Part shown: in pieces, positions 40,537 through 47,887 of the stretch
How positions within the stretch are numbered: the first letter of the stretch is position 1
How the letters are laid out: the number at the start of each line of letters is the position of its first letter
Origin: Elusimicrobia bacterium GWC2_64_44
GTDB lineage: Bacteria > Elusimicrobiota > Elusimicrobia > Elusimicrobiales > UBA9959
Reading direction: 5' to 3'
Length of the DNA: 64,000 bases
Assembly (NCBI GenBank): GCA_001799845.1
Contig: MGUG01000041.1
Location: 165,513 to 229,512, forward strand
The notes under the pieces: generated by a model
Databases searched by the model: none
Told to the model about the DNA's origin: nothing
What the model saw: the letters and a program-made list of their open reading frames with translations, nothing else
Program-made: the position numbers and the translations under genes

Positions 40537-42498
40537 GTGATCCCGGTCCCTCTCCTGTGGTTCTTCTATGCCGCCCTGCTGGCGGCCGCCGCCGGCCTGG
40601 CCTGGCTGCTGGCCGCCGACGCGCTGGAGTGGCTGCGCGCCTCCGGCCGCGGCCGCGCGGCCGCCGCGCTGCTGCTGCTGGCCGCCGCTTTCGCCGCGGC
40701 CCAGTTCGCCTTCTCGGGTCTGCCGCCCCGCGGCGGCTACGACAACGAGCACGACCTGCAGTACGCCGGGGCCCGCCTCCTTAGCCCGCCTGCCGTGCCG
40801 CTGGCCTTCGCCGGCAAGGAAGTCTCCCCGCTGCTGCTCACCGGCCTGGGGGACCTGCTCTCCGGCTCCTCGCTCGCGGCCGTGCCGGCGTGGAACCGCC
40901 TGCTGCTCTTCGCGGCCGCCGTGCTGCTTTTCGCTTTCCTGCGGCGCTGCGGCCTGGGGGCCCCTGCCGCCGCTTTCGGCTTCGCCGCTTTTTACTTTAA
41001 TTTTCTCTCCGGGCTCAACGGGGCCGCCTTCACCACCACGGCGGCCAATTTGGTCTTCGCCTGCGCCGCGCTGTACGCGGCCGCCTGCGCCGACGAGGGC
41101 CGCCGCGGCGCGGCCGGCCTGGCGGCGGCCTTGTGCGCCCTGTTCCTGGTCTGGGCCGGGCGCTACGAGCTGGCGGCCCCGCCCGCCCTGCTGCTCGGCG
41201 CCTCCGCCCTGCGGCCCGGCGGCGGAGTGCGAGCGCTGCTCGGCGGCCGGCGCGCCGCCGCGCTGGGGCTGTTCGCGGCGGCTGCGGCGCTCTGCGCCGC
41301 CTGGTACTGGCTGGTGGTGGCCCGCACCGCCTACAACGGGCCCGCGCCCGGCCGCCTGCTCGGGGCGGCCGGGCATTTCCTTTACCAGTTCTGGGATAAG
41401 AACCTGGGCCTGCTGCTGCCGCTGCCGCGCGGCGCCGCCTGGGCGCTGGCCGGGGGCGCCGCGGCGCTGGCGCTGGCCCGCCCGCTGCTCGCCCGCGACG
41501 GCGCGGCCGCCTGGCGCGCCGGGGCCCTGCTGGGCGCCTGCGCTGTTTTCTCGGCGGTCTATATGCCCATAGACCTCTACCCGCTGCATTTCATGCGGCA
41601 CCAGCTCTACTTCTTCCTGCCCTTCGCCTGCCTGGGCGCCTTCGCCTGGCGGGCGGCCTGGGGGGCGCGCGCGCCGCGGCTGCAATGGGCGGCGCTGGCG
41701 GTTTTCTCCGCCTTCTACCTGCTTGCGAACTCCGCTGTGGCGGCCTCTTTTAACGGCGAGACGCGCACCAACGACCGGGAGTGGGCCGTGCTGCTGAAAG
41801 CCGCCGCCGCCTGGCCGGAGGGCTGCGCGCTGACCTACGGGCAGTACGATCACCGCCGCGAGGTCCTGAAAAAATATTTCCCGCTGCTGTCTGGCGACGG
41901 CGGCCGGCCCGTCCCGGCCTGCGTCTATAAGTACATCCCGCCGCATTGCCAGGTCTTCTCCGGCCCGGAGGCCGGACGGCCCCGGGACTGCGTGCCGCCG
42001 TGGCTGCCAGAGCCCGGCGGAGAGGCCCTTGTCCAGGCGAGCTTTCCTCACGCGTTCTATACCATCTTCGACGGGCTCGAGCGCCGGGATACCGCGCCGG
42101 TGACGCTCGGTTTCTACCGCGCCGCGGCACCCGCCGACCGGGCGCTGCTGCTGCGGGGCGAGGGGTTGCGCGCCCTGCGGGGCGGCGATCACGCCGCCGC
42201 CGAACGGGAGTTCTCCGCGGCGCTGGCGCTGGACCCCGCCTGCGGCCTCTGCGCCGCCGACCTTGCGGCCTCGTTGGCCCTGCGCCGCGCCCCGGGCGCC
42301 GCGGCCGCGCTGCGCACGGCGCGAGCCGCTAAAGATCCGGCCGGAGAACGGCTGCTGTCCGCGCTCGAAGACGCCGCCGCCGGGGCCGACGCCGCCGCGC
42401 TCGGGAAGCTGCGCGAGTTCTCTTTTTCGCCGGAAGCTGGCCGCCTCCGGGAGTCCGCCAACGCCTGGCGCCTCGCCCTGGAGGGGAGGGGACGCTGA
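40537..42498 (+). CDS. Polytopic membrane protein with C-terminal TPR-like region
   Basis: 653 residues from a GTG start (no ATG is available upstream in frame). Ten or more membrane helices span ~5-410. A soluble domain follows with four cysteines (CALTYGQYDHRREVLKKYFPLL..CVYKYIPPHC), then a TPR-like helical tail (RGEGLRALRGGDHAAAEREFSAALALDPACGLCAADLAASLAL). The fold order resembles GT-C glycosyltransferases or O-antigen/oligosaccharide-type membrane enzymes. The similar protein at 56062-58257 has the same layout. Composition is extreme (Ala/Leu/Gly). The last codons and the TGA stop lie inside the REP-like palindrome 42487-42539, so the original C-terminus may have been altered by that element. 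Function is not assigned. Confidence 0.65.
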   Translation: MIPVPLLWFFYAALLAAAAGLAWLLAADALEWLRASGRGRAAAALLLLAAAFAAAQFAFSGLPPRGGYDNEHDLQYAGARLLSPPAVPLAFAGKEVSPLLLTGLGDLLSGSSLAAVPAWNRLLLFAAAVLLFAFLRRCGLGAPAAAFGFAAFYFNFLSGLNGAAFTTTAANLVFACAALYAAACADEGRRGAAGLAAALCALFLVWAGRYELAAPPALLLGASALRPGGGVRALLGGRRAAALGLFAAAAALCAAWYWLVVARTAYNGPAPGRLLGAAGHFLYQFWDKNLGLLLPLPRGAAWALAGGAAALALARPLLARDGAAAWRAGALLGACAVFSAVYMPIDLYPLHFMRHQLYFFLPFACLGAFAWRAAWGARAPRLQWAALAVFSAFYLLANSAVAASFNGETRTNDREWAVLLKAAAAWPEGCALTYGQYDHRREVLKKYFPLLSGDGGRPVPACVYKYIPPHCQVFSGPEAGRPRDCVPPWLPEPGGEALVQASFPHAFYTIFDGLERRDTAPVTLGFYRAAAPADRALLLRGEGLRALRGGDHAAAEREFSAALALDPACGLCAADLAASLALRRAPGAAAALRTARAAKDPAGERLLSALEDAAAGADAAALGKLREFSFSPEAGRLRESANAWRLALEGRGR

Positions 42499-42539
42499 TT
42501 CCTAATTCCTAATTTAGGAATTAGGAATCAGCGTCCCCT
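42487..42539. repeat. REP-like perfect palindrome, family 1 copy B
   Basis: Arms of 26 bp (42487-42512 and 42514-42539) begin AGGGGACGCTGATTCC and are perfect with a one-base centre. It supplies the stop codon of the gene ending at 42498 and shares GGGGACGCTG.TTCCTA with the palindrome at 19821-19877. The element is typical of REP sequences mobilised by RAYT (TnpA-REP) transposases, none of which is in the window. Confidence 0.88.
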
Positions 42540-42648
42540 GCCCAAAAGGCCTACGCCGCGCTGGGCCCTTTGACCCTAGTCATATTAACCCTATTTGATA
42601 AACTATAAGCGTTGAGTTGCGAAAAAACGCCGGTAAAAAGGATAAGCA

Positions 42649-43230
42649 ATGCTTAAGACCAGGAACTTCCTCTTGAACGCCGCTGCCGTGCTCGCCCTGT
42701 CCGTCTGGGCCGCTCCCGTTTTCGCGGATACCGCCGAAGCTAAGGCCCAGCCCGCCGCCCTGCAGTCGCTGACGGCCGGCGTGCTTACCGGCTTCGACGC
42801 CATCCCCGTTCCCGCCGAGATCTCCATCCCGCTGGCCTCGCCCGAAAAGGTGGCCGAGGAAACCCGCGCCGGCGCCCCGGCGCCCGGCAAGACTTTCTCC
42901 CCTGTCGTCGAGGACCAGGCCCGCATCAAGGCCATCATGAAGCTGGTCGCCGACATCTATAACGGCAAGCCCCTGCCCTACTCGCAGGACGGTTCGACGT
43001 TCAAGAACAAGGAAGGCAAGCTGCCCGCGCAGCCCGCCGGCTTCTACAAAGAATACACGCTGCTCACCGGAGACGCGCCCCACAAGGTCACCATCGGCGG
43101 CGTGTCCTACACCGTGGCCCCCGACCTCAGCGCCCGCGGTTCCGAGCGCGTCATCGTCGGCGGCGGCCAGAAGATCTACTACACGCCCGATCACTACGCG
43201 CACTTCATCGAACTGACGGTAGTGTACTAA
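42649..43230 (+). CDS. Secreted barnase/RNase N1-family ribonuclease
   Basis: This 193-residue protein has a signal peptide (MLKTRNFLLNAAAVLALSVWAAPVFA), a ~65-residue linker and a microbial RNase domain from ~95. Matches to barnase/RNase Sa are FKNKEGKLP, GFYKEYT (catalytic base E135), SERVIVGGG (R167) and YYTPDHYAHF (H182), so the full Glu-Arg-His triad is present. The family cleaves RNA after guanosine. An insert of ~20 residues (DAPHKVTIGGVSYTVAPDLSA) lies between the Glu and Arg motifs. AAGGA is well spaced upstream. The next gene, five bases on, is a barstar, the specific cytoplasmic inhibitor, which strongly supports the call. Confidence 0.85.
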   Translation: MLKTRNFLLNAAAVLALSVWAAPVFADTAEAKAQPAALQSLTAGVLTGFDAIPVPAEISIPLASPEKVAEETRAGAPAPGKTFSPVVEDQARIKAIMKLVADIYNGKPLPYSQDGSTFKNKEGKLPAQPAGFYKEYTLLTGDAPHKVTIGGVSYTVAPDLSARGSERVIVGGGQKIYYTPDHYAHFIELTVVY

Positions 43231-43235
43231 AGGCG

Positions 43236-43622
43236 ATGGGCCTGCCCGGGGAAGAAGGACTTTTCCTGGACCTGCGGCCCGCCGGCACGGCGGAGGGAGT
43301 CAAGCAAAGATTCCCTCCGCCGTATTTTTTGGCCTTCCTTGACGGCGCTAAGGCTCGCGACAAGGCCGGCCTGATGGCTGAGATCGCCCCGGCCCTGAAG
43401 TTTCCCTCCTATTTCGGCAAGAACTGGGACGCGCTGCTGGACTGCCTGCGCTCCCTGCCTGACGAGGTGCCGGCCGGCGGCTATGCGCTGGCCATCCTCA
43501 ACTCGGCCGGCTTCCTGTCGGCCTCGGCCAAAGACCTGGAAGACTTCGCGGATGTGGCAGGGGAGGCCAGGGCCTTCCTGCGCGAGAAATTCAGGGCCGA
43601 TTTCATCATTATTCTTCTCTAA
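43236..43622 (+). CDS. Barstar-family RNase inhibitor (immunity)
   Basis: This 128-residue protein carries the barstar signature KFPSYFGKNWDALLDCLRSLPDEVPAGGYALAILNSAGFLSAS, followed by FADVAGEARAFLREKFRADFIIILL. The YFGKNWDAL helix with its following acidic residues is what plugs the barnase active site. There is no signal peptide, so it stays in the cytoplasm and would protect the producer from unsecreted RNase. It begins five bases after the RNase stop, so the pair forms a two-gene unit. It is longer at the N-terminus than Bacillus barstar (about 90 residues); the true start could be further in. Confidence 0.88.
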   Translation: MGLPGEEGLFLDLRPAGTAEGVKQRFPPPYFLAFLDGAKARDKAGLMAEIAPALKFPSYFGKNWDALLDCLRSLPDEVPAGGYALAILNSAGFLSASAKDLEDFADVAGEARAFLREKFRADFIIILL

Positions 43623-43641
43623 ATCCTCACAGGAGGCCCCA

Positions 43642-43670
43642 TTGAAAATCGGGGGGTTTTCTGCTATGCT
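43642..43670 (+). promoter_or_regulatory. Promoter of the radical SAM locus
   Basis: TTGAAA (43642-43647), 17-base spacer, TATGCT (43665-43670). The leader of ~67 bases contains a GCGGGC / GCCCGC hairpin (near 43710-43728), and GGAGGG just before the ATG at 43744. It is probably the main promoter for 43744-53925. Confidence 0.7.
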
Positions 43671-43743
43671 ATATTTATATTATTAGGGTATAACCTGTAT
43701 TGCGCCCAGCGGGCAGTTTTCGCCCGCCCTGCGCGGAGGGTAT

Positions 43744-44571
43744 ATGGAAACCAAAGAACTTAATATCAGGATCTCTATTACCCGCAGGGGCGCCCTGGGG
43801 CTCCTCTCGCTCTTCTTCCTGACCTGGCACCCCGGGTTTATCGGCTCCGAATCGCTGCAGTTGACCACCTATTACCCGGCCCCATACGGCGGCTATGTCA
43901 GCCTGCTGGCCTCCGGCGGCACCAACGCCGCGCCCGCCAATACCCTGTTGGTGCGCGACGCCGGCCGGCTGGGCATCGGCACCGCCGCCAACGCCCCCAC
44001 CAGCAAGGTCGACATCCGCATCCCGGTCGGCCTCGGGGTGGACGGCGTGCAGATAACAGACGATAACCAGAACCCCGACACCCGCAGCTACGCCACCTTC
44101 GGCGTCACCCGCGCGGCCGGCGGCTCCAACCTGGCCTATATCGGCCTGACCAAGGCCGGCACCTACCCGTGGGCCCTCGGCGTGGCCAGCACCAACGACC
44201 TTATCATGGGCGCCTCCAACGCCGGCAACCGGACCATCAACGCCCCGATGTTCAGGCTGAGCACCGGCGGCAACGTGGCCATCGGCGGCGCCGTGGAGGG
44301 CAATAAGCGGCTGCGCGTAGAAGGCGACATGCGCGTCACCGGCGACCTGTACGTGGACGGGATGATACAGAACCTCTGTTCCCGCCAGCTCTACAGCGAC
44401 GCGGGCACCACCGGCTGTCCCCTGGCCGGCCAGCGCGTGATCGGTTTCCTCGGCGACGGCAATCCCCGCATTTCCGGCTTTTTGCCCGCCAACTCCACCA
44501 CCAGCGGCGTGGGCCGCTACGTAGTGCTCGGCGAGGACTGGGGCGGCACAATGATCTGCTGCAAGCTGTAA
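43744..44571 (+). CDS. Exported LTTYYPAPYGGY-type protein
   Basis: This 275-residue protein has an N-terminal basic region and one hydrophobic segment (RRGALGLLSLFFLTWHPGFIG). Then comes SLQLTTYYPAPYGGYVSLLASGG and the phrase LLVRDAGRLGIGTA, a start I recall for many Elusimicrobiota surface proteins. The body looks like beta-rich tail-fibre or pilin-like sequence (GNVAIGGAVEGNKRLRVEGDMRVTGDLYVDGMIQNLC). It ends in GTMICCKL with adjacent cysteines. It is the first gene after the locus promoter and lies 22 bases before the HxsD-like gene. It is therefore a candidate substrate of the modification enzymes, but nothing in the sequence proves this. Confidence 0.6.
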   Translation: METKELNIRISITRRGALGLLSLFFLTWHPGFIGSESLQLTTYYPAPYGGYVSLLASGGTNAAPANTLLVRDAGRLGIGTAANAPTSKVDIRIPVGLGVDGVQITDDNQNPDTRSYATFGVTRAAGGSNLAYIGLTKAGTYPWALGVASTNDLIMGASNAGNRTINAPMFRLSTGGNVAIGGAVEGNKRLRVEGDMRVTGDLYVDGMIQNLCSRQLYSDAGTTGCPLAGQRVIGFLGDGNPRISGFLPANSTTSGVGRYVVLGEDWGGTMICCKL

Positions 44572-44593
44572 GCGTCAGCCCAAGGAGCTTAGT

Positions 44594-45061
44594 TTGTCCA
44601 AGAACATCGCTATTCAGGTCAGTCTAAAAAAATACACGCTGGAGACCGTACGCTACGCCGCCCACTCGCTGGGCGGCGCGGCTTATGCGCTGCTCAAGCC
44701 GCTGCCCGGAGACAAAGTGCTGGTGGAGCTTGCCCCTAAAAAAGGGAGCGGCGCCGGCCTGCCAGGGCGGCTCTCGGCCGCGCTCGAGGACGAGCGCCTG
44801 CGCGAGCGCGTCGCGGCGGAGAACCGCGACCTGCGCGAGTTCATGCTGCTCAAGGCCCTGACCTGGCGGCCCCGGCCGGTTGAGAAGGACGATTCCGGCC
44901 TGACCCCGCAGCAGGAAAAAGAATTGAACGACCTCATCGCCCAGATAGAGGGCGAGATAAAAGGGGAAGCCGGCGCCGCCGCCTCGGCGGACCCGCTCGG
45001 CATCACCAGCACCTGGGAAGAAAAGCATGACAACAAGAAAGCCGGCAAAAAAAAGCGCTGA
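44594..45061 (+). CDS. HxsD-like protein 1
   Basis: This 155-residue protein starts at TTG 44594, chosen because AAGGAG lies six bases upstream and no ATG fits. The order beta-strand (NIAIQVSLKKYTLETVRYAAHSLGGAAYALLKPLPGDKVLVELAPK) followed by ALEDERLRERVAAENRDLREFMLLKALTW matches HxsD proteins (family with an LLNDYxLRE-like motif), the small partners of HxsB in His-Xaa-Ser systems. A C-terminal extension (~105-155) is charged and Lys-rich at the end. It overlaps the HxsB-like gene by 35 bases, so stoichiometric co-production is likely. HxsD may act as a recognition or scaffold subunit; its biochemical role is unknown. Confidence 0.6.
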   Translation: MSKNIAIQVSLKKYTLETVRYAAHSLGGAAYALLKPLPGDKVLVELAPKKGSGAGLPGRLSAALEDERLRERVAAENRDLREFMLLKALTWRPRPVEKDDSGLTPQQEKELNDLIAQIEGEIKGEAGAAASADPLGITSTWEEKHDNKKAGKKKR

Positions 45062-46487
45062 GCGGGCCTCCGGCCTGCCGTACTTCTCCTTCCGCCGCCT
45101 GCCCGGCGGCGCCGTGCTGCTGTCCAACGACGCGGGCTTCACGGCCTCGCTGCGCGCGGCCGACTTCGCTCTCTTCTCCGCCGGCCGGCTCGCCAAGGGC
45201 ACGCCCCTGCACAAGGAGCTGGCGGCCAAGGGCTTCGTGCGCGACCTGACAGATTTCGAGGGGTGCGCCGCCGCGTGCTCCAAGCGCAACGCCTTCCTGG
45301 GCGCCGGCCCCGGCCTGCACATCCTGGTGATGACGCTGCGCTGCAACCATAAGTGCCTTTACTGCCAGTCCGGCGCGCTCGGCGCCGCCGGCTCGCGCAG
45401 CGACATGAGCCGCGCCGTCGCCCGCAAGAGCGTCGACTTCGCGCTCAAGAGCACCAACCCCGGCATCACCATAGAGTTCCAGGGCGGCGAGCCGCTGCTG
45501 AACTGGGACGTGCTGCGCGACACGGTGCTCTACGCCCGCCGCCGCGGCCGCGACCTCGGCCGCGAGGTGCGCCTGGCGCTGGTCTCCAATTTCAGCCTGA
45601 TGACCGAGGAGAAGGCCCGCTTCCTGCTGCAGAACGAGGTCTCCATCTGCACCTCGCTCGACGGCCCGGCGGACCTGCACAACAGGAACCGCACCTACGC
45701 CGGCGGCAACTCGCACGCCGCCACCGTGCGCTGGCTCAAATATTTCAACGACAGCGCGGCCAAACAGGTGCCGGAGTACCGCGCCTTCAAGCCGAGCGCC
45801 CTGCTGACCGTCACCAAGTATTCCCTGGGCCGCGAGAAGGAAATAATAAACGAGTACCTCAGGCAGGGCCTCTCCGACATCTTCGTGCGCCCGCTCGCGC
45901 CTATCGGCTACGCCAGGAAGCTGTGGCCGCAGATCGGCTACACCTCCGCAGAGTTCGCCGCTTTCTACCGCAGCTGCCTCGACTACATGATAAAGCTCAA
46001 CGCGGCCGGCAAAAAGATCCGGGAGCGCAACGCGGTGATCATGCTGGAGAAGATAGTCAACGGCTCCGACCCCGGCTACCTGGACATGCGCTGCCCCTGC
46101 GGCGCGGCCATCGGCCAGCTGGCCTACAATTACAACGGCGACCTCTACACCTGCGACGAGGGCCGCATGGTGGGCTGGGAAGGCGACGACCTGTTCCGGG
46201 TCGGCAACGTGATGAAGGACTCCTATCGCAAGGTCATGCTGGCGCCGGCCACGCGCGCTTGCGCCTCCGCCTCCAACCTGGAGCTGCAGCCGCAGTGCTC
46301 GCGCTGCGCCTACAAGCCTTTCTGCGGGGTCTGCCCCGTCTACAATTACGAGACGCAGGGCTCGCTGTGGGGCGACATGCCTTCCAACGAGCGCTGCGCC
46401 CTGTCGATGGGCGTGTTCGACGCGCTCTTCGGCCTGCTCGCCAAACCGGCCGGCGCTAAAATACTGAAAGGTTGGGTGACGCCATGA
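45027..46487 (+). CDS. HxsB-like radical SAM/SPASM enzyme
   Basis: 486 residues. The N-terminus FSFRRLPGGAVLLSNDAGFTASL is the HxsB-type lead domain. Radical SAM motif CNHKCLYC has C106, C110, C113. ITIEFQGGEPLLNWDVL and ICTSLDGPADLHNRNR follow. A SPASM-like C-terminus (CPCGAAIGQLAYNYNGDLYTCDEGRM, CASASNLELQPQCSRCAYKPFCGVCP) holds the auxiliary clusters. HxsB enzymes are maturases thought to modify repeat peptides HxsA. Flanked by two HxsD-like genes, it is the most recognisable part of the locus. The downstream HxsD-like gene starts by ATGA overlap. Confidence 0.8.
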   Translation: MTTRKPAKKSAERASGLPYFSFRRLPGGAVLLSNDAGFTASLRAADFALFSAGRLAKGTPLHKELAAKGFVRDLTDFEGCAAACSKRNAFLGAGPGLHILVMTLRCNHKCLYCQSGALGAAGSRSDMSRAVARKSVDFALKSTNPGITIEFQGGEPLLNWDVLRDTVLYARRRGRDLGREVRLALVSNFSLMTEEKARFLLQNEVSICTSLDGPADLHNRNRTYAGGNSHAATVRWLKYFNDSAAKQVPEYRAFKPSALLTVTKYSLGREKEIINEYLRQGLSDIFVRPLAPIGYARKLWPQIGYTSAEFAAFYRSCLDYMIKLNAAGKKIRERNAVIMLEKIVNGSDPGYLDMRCPCGAAIGQLAYNYNGDLYTCDEGRMVGWEGDDLFRVGNVMKDSYRKVMLAPATRACASASNLELQPQCSRCAYKPFCGVCPVYNYETQGSLWGDMPSNERCALSMGVFDALFGLLAKPAGAKILKGWVTP

Positions 46488-46777
46488 AACCCGCGAAGAC
46501 CGAGACTATAGTTTTCAGTTCGGCCCTGTACAGCGCCGAAGCCGTGCGCCTGGCGGCGGCCGTCTTCGAAGGCCGCGCCGCGATCTCCCTCTCCAAGGCC
46601 GCCGGCGGCCTCCGGGCCGACGTGACGGGCCCCGAAAATTCCGCCGGCGACTTCGCCAACGAGGCCCTCAATCAGCAGTGCCGCCTGGACCTGGGCCTGA
46701 AGAACTCCCGCTACGCCTCGCTGCTTTCCACCAAGGCGCTGCTCTCAGCGGCCGGCGACAAGCCGGGCCGCCGGTGA
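46484..46777 (+). CDS. HxsD-like protein 2
   Basis: This 97-residue protein is closer in size to typical HxsD. The strand-rich N-half (ETIVFSSALYSAEAVRLAAAVFEGRAAISLSKAAGGLRADVTG) and helix DFANEALNQQCRLDLGLKNSRYASLLSTKALLS correspond to the LLNDYxLRE-like region. It starts at ATG 46484 within the HxsB stop (ATGA). Two different HxsD-like proteins around one HxsB is not the standard Hxs arrangement and may reflect a heteromeric recognition module or two substrates. Confidence 0.6.
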   Translation: MKPAKTETIVFSSALYSAEAVRLAAAVFEGRAAISLSKAAGGLRADVTGPENSAGDFANEALNQQCRLDLGLKNSRYASLLSTKALLSAAGDKPGRR

Positions 46778-46781
46778 AAAA

Positions 46782-47867
46782 ATGAAAAAGTGGCAGGTCC
46801 TGCTGGCGGCCCTGCTGCTGGCGTCGGGCGTGAGCTTCAGGGTCCTGCAGCAGCGCAGGGCCTCCGGCCAGGCCGAACTGCCGCCGGTGCACGTGCTGCC
46901 CGGCGGCCAGGTGCTGCCCGAGGACACCACGCAGTACTACGTCCCCGAAGAATTCCTCTCGGTGCCGCCCCGCTCCGGCGCACCTACCGCCTACGGCGCG
47001 CTGCCCACCATCAAGAACGGCGTCTACGACCGCGGCCTCTGCCAGGGCGGGTCGCTCAACGAGATCCTCTCCTCGCACGGCCGCCTCTGGGGCTACACAG
47101 CCAGGCACGCCTCGTTCCGCCCGGCCGAGACGGAGAAGATGTACGGCGTGCTGGGCCGCTACCTCTCCTGCGTGGGCCTCGCCCGCCGCTCGCCCTCGTA
47201 TTGCGACTACCTGCCGGGGCTCGACAGCGGCGCTTCGGTGAAGTTGGACCGCTTCGGCACCCCGAACGCCCGCTGCCGTGAGTTTTACACCGACGTTTCC
47301 TTTCCGGGCTTCGCCGCGGGCCGCGAGAAGTCCGACGAGCCCTGCCGCCTGGTGCTGGCCGGCAGCAATCTCTCCGAGGGGCGCCGCGTGCCGGGCCGCG
47401 AGTTCTGCGAAGCGGCGGCCGCCGGCCAGGAAGGCCTGTGCGATAAATTCGCGCCCTCCATCAGCCGGGAGGAGCTGGCGCAGTGCCGCCGCTTCCTGCC
47501 CGCCCGCAAGGACGACTGCGGCTCCGACGGCGAATGCCTGTCGCGCCTGGCGGTCTACGAGGCCATGAAGGCCGGCGACGCCGCCGCCTGCCCGGAGGAC
47601 TACCGCGGCCAGTGCGGGGCTTTCCTGTCCGGCTCCGAGGCCTCCTGCTCAGTGCTCCTGGTCAAGCTGGGCGCCGATTACTGCGAGTATCTCGCCGGCG
47701 CGCAGAAGCGCGCGCGCGGCTACGCCGGGCTCTCCCCGGAGGAGCTGAAGGAAGCGCTCGCCAACGACGCCGAGGCCAAGGTGCTCGCCGCGCGGGAGGA
47801 AGCCGAGAGCAAGAAAGTCACCGAAGAGCTGAACAAGCGGGTCCGCAGGATGATGGGCCGGGAGTAG
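46782..47867 (+). CDS. Cysteine-rich exported protein of the radical SAM locus
   Basis: This 361-residue protein has an N-terminal hydrophobic anchor or signal (KKWQVLLAALLLASGVSFRVLQQ). A low-complexity Pro-rich part follows to ~95, then a domain with 14 cysteines between ~105 and ~315 in short motifs (LSCVGL...SYCDYL, RCREFY, FCEAAAAGQEGLCDKF, AQCRRF, DDCGSDGECLSR, AACPED, GQCGAF, ASCSVL, DYCEYL). A charged helical tail ends in KRVRRMMGRE. It begins four bases after the HxsD-like gene and precedes the radical SAM genes. The even number and spacing of cysteines suggest disulfides, thioether cross-links or metal sites. It could be a substrate, a receptor or an assembly factor. Confidence 0.65.
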   Translation: MKKWQVLLAALLLASGVSFRVLQQRRASGQAELPPVHVLPGGQVLPEDTTQYYVPEEFLSVPPRSGAPTAYGALPTIKNGVYDRGLCQGGSLNEILSSHGRLWGYTARHASFRPAETEKMYGVLGRYLSCVGLARRSPSYCDYLPGLDSGASVKLDRFGTPNARCREFYTDVSFPGFAAGREKSDEPCRLVLAGSNLSEGRRVPGREFCEAAAAGQEGLCDKFAPSISREELAQCRRFLPARKDDCGSDGECLSRLAVYEAMKAGDAAACPEDYRGQCGAFLSGSEASCSVLLVKLGADYCEYLAGAQKRARGYAGLSPEELKEALANDAEAKVLAAREEAESKKVTEELNKRVRRMMGRE

Positions 47868-47887
47868 CCCGCCCGCGATAACGCCCC

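Noticed and set aside
42541..42648. Promoter for the barnase-like gene
   Set aside because: TTGACC at 42570-42575 has no acceptable -10 at 16-18 bases; other AT-rich candidates also lack a pair, so no promoter was called.
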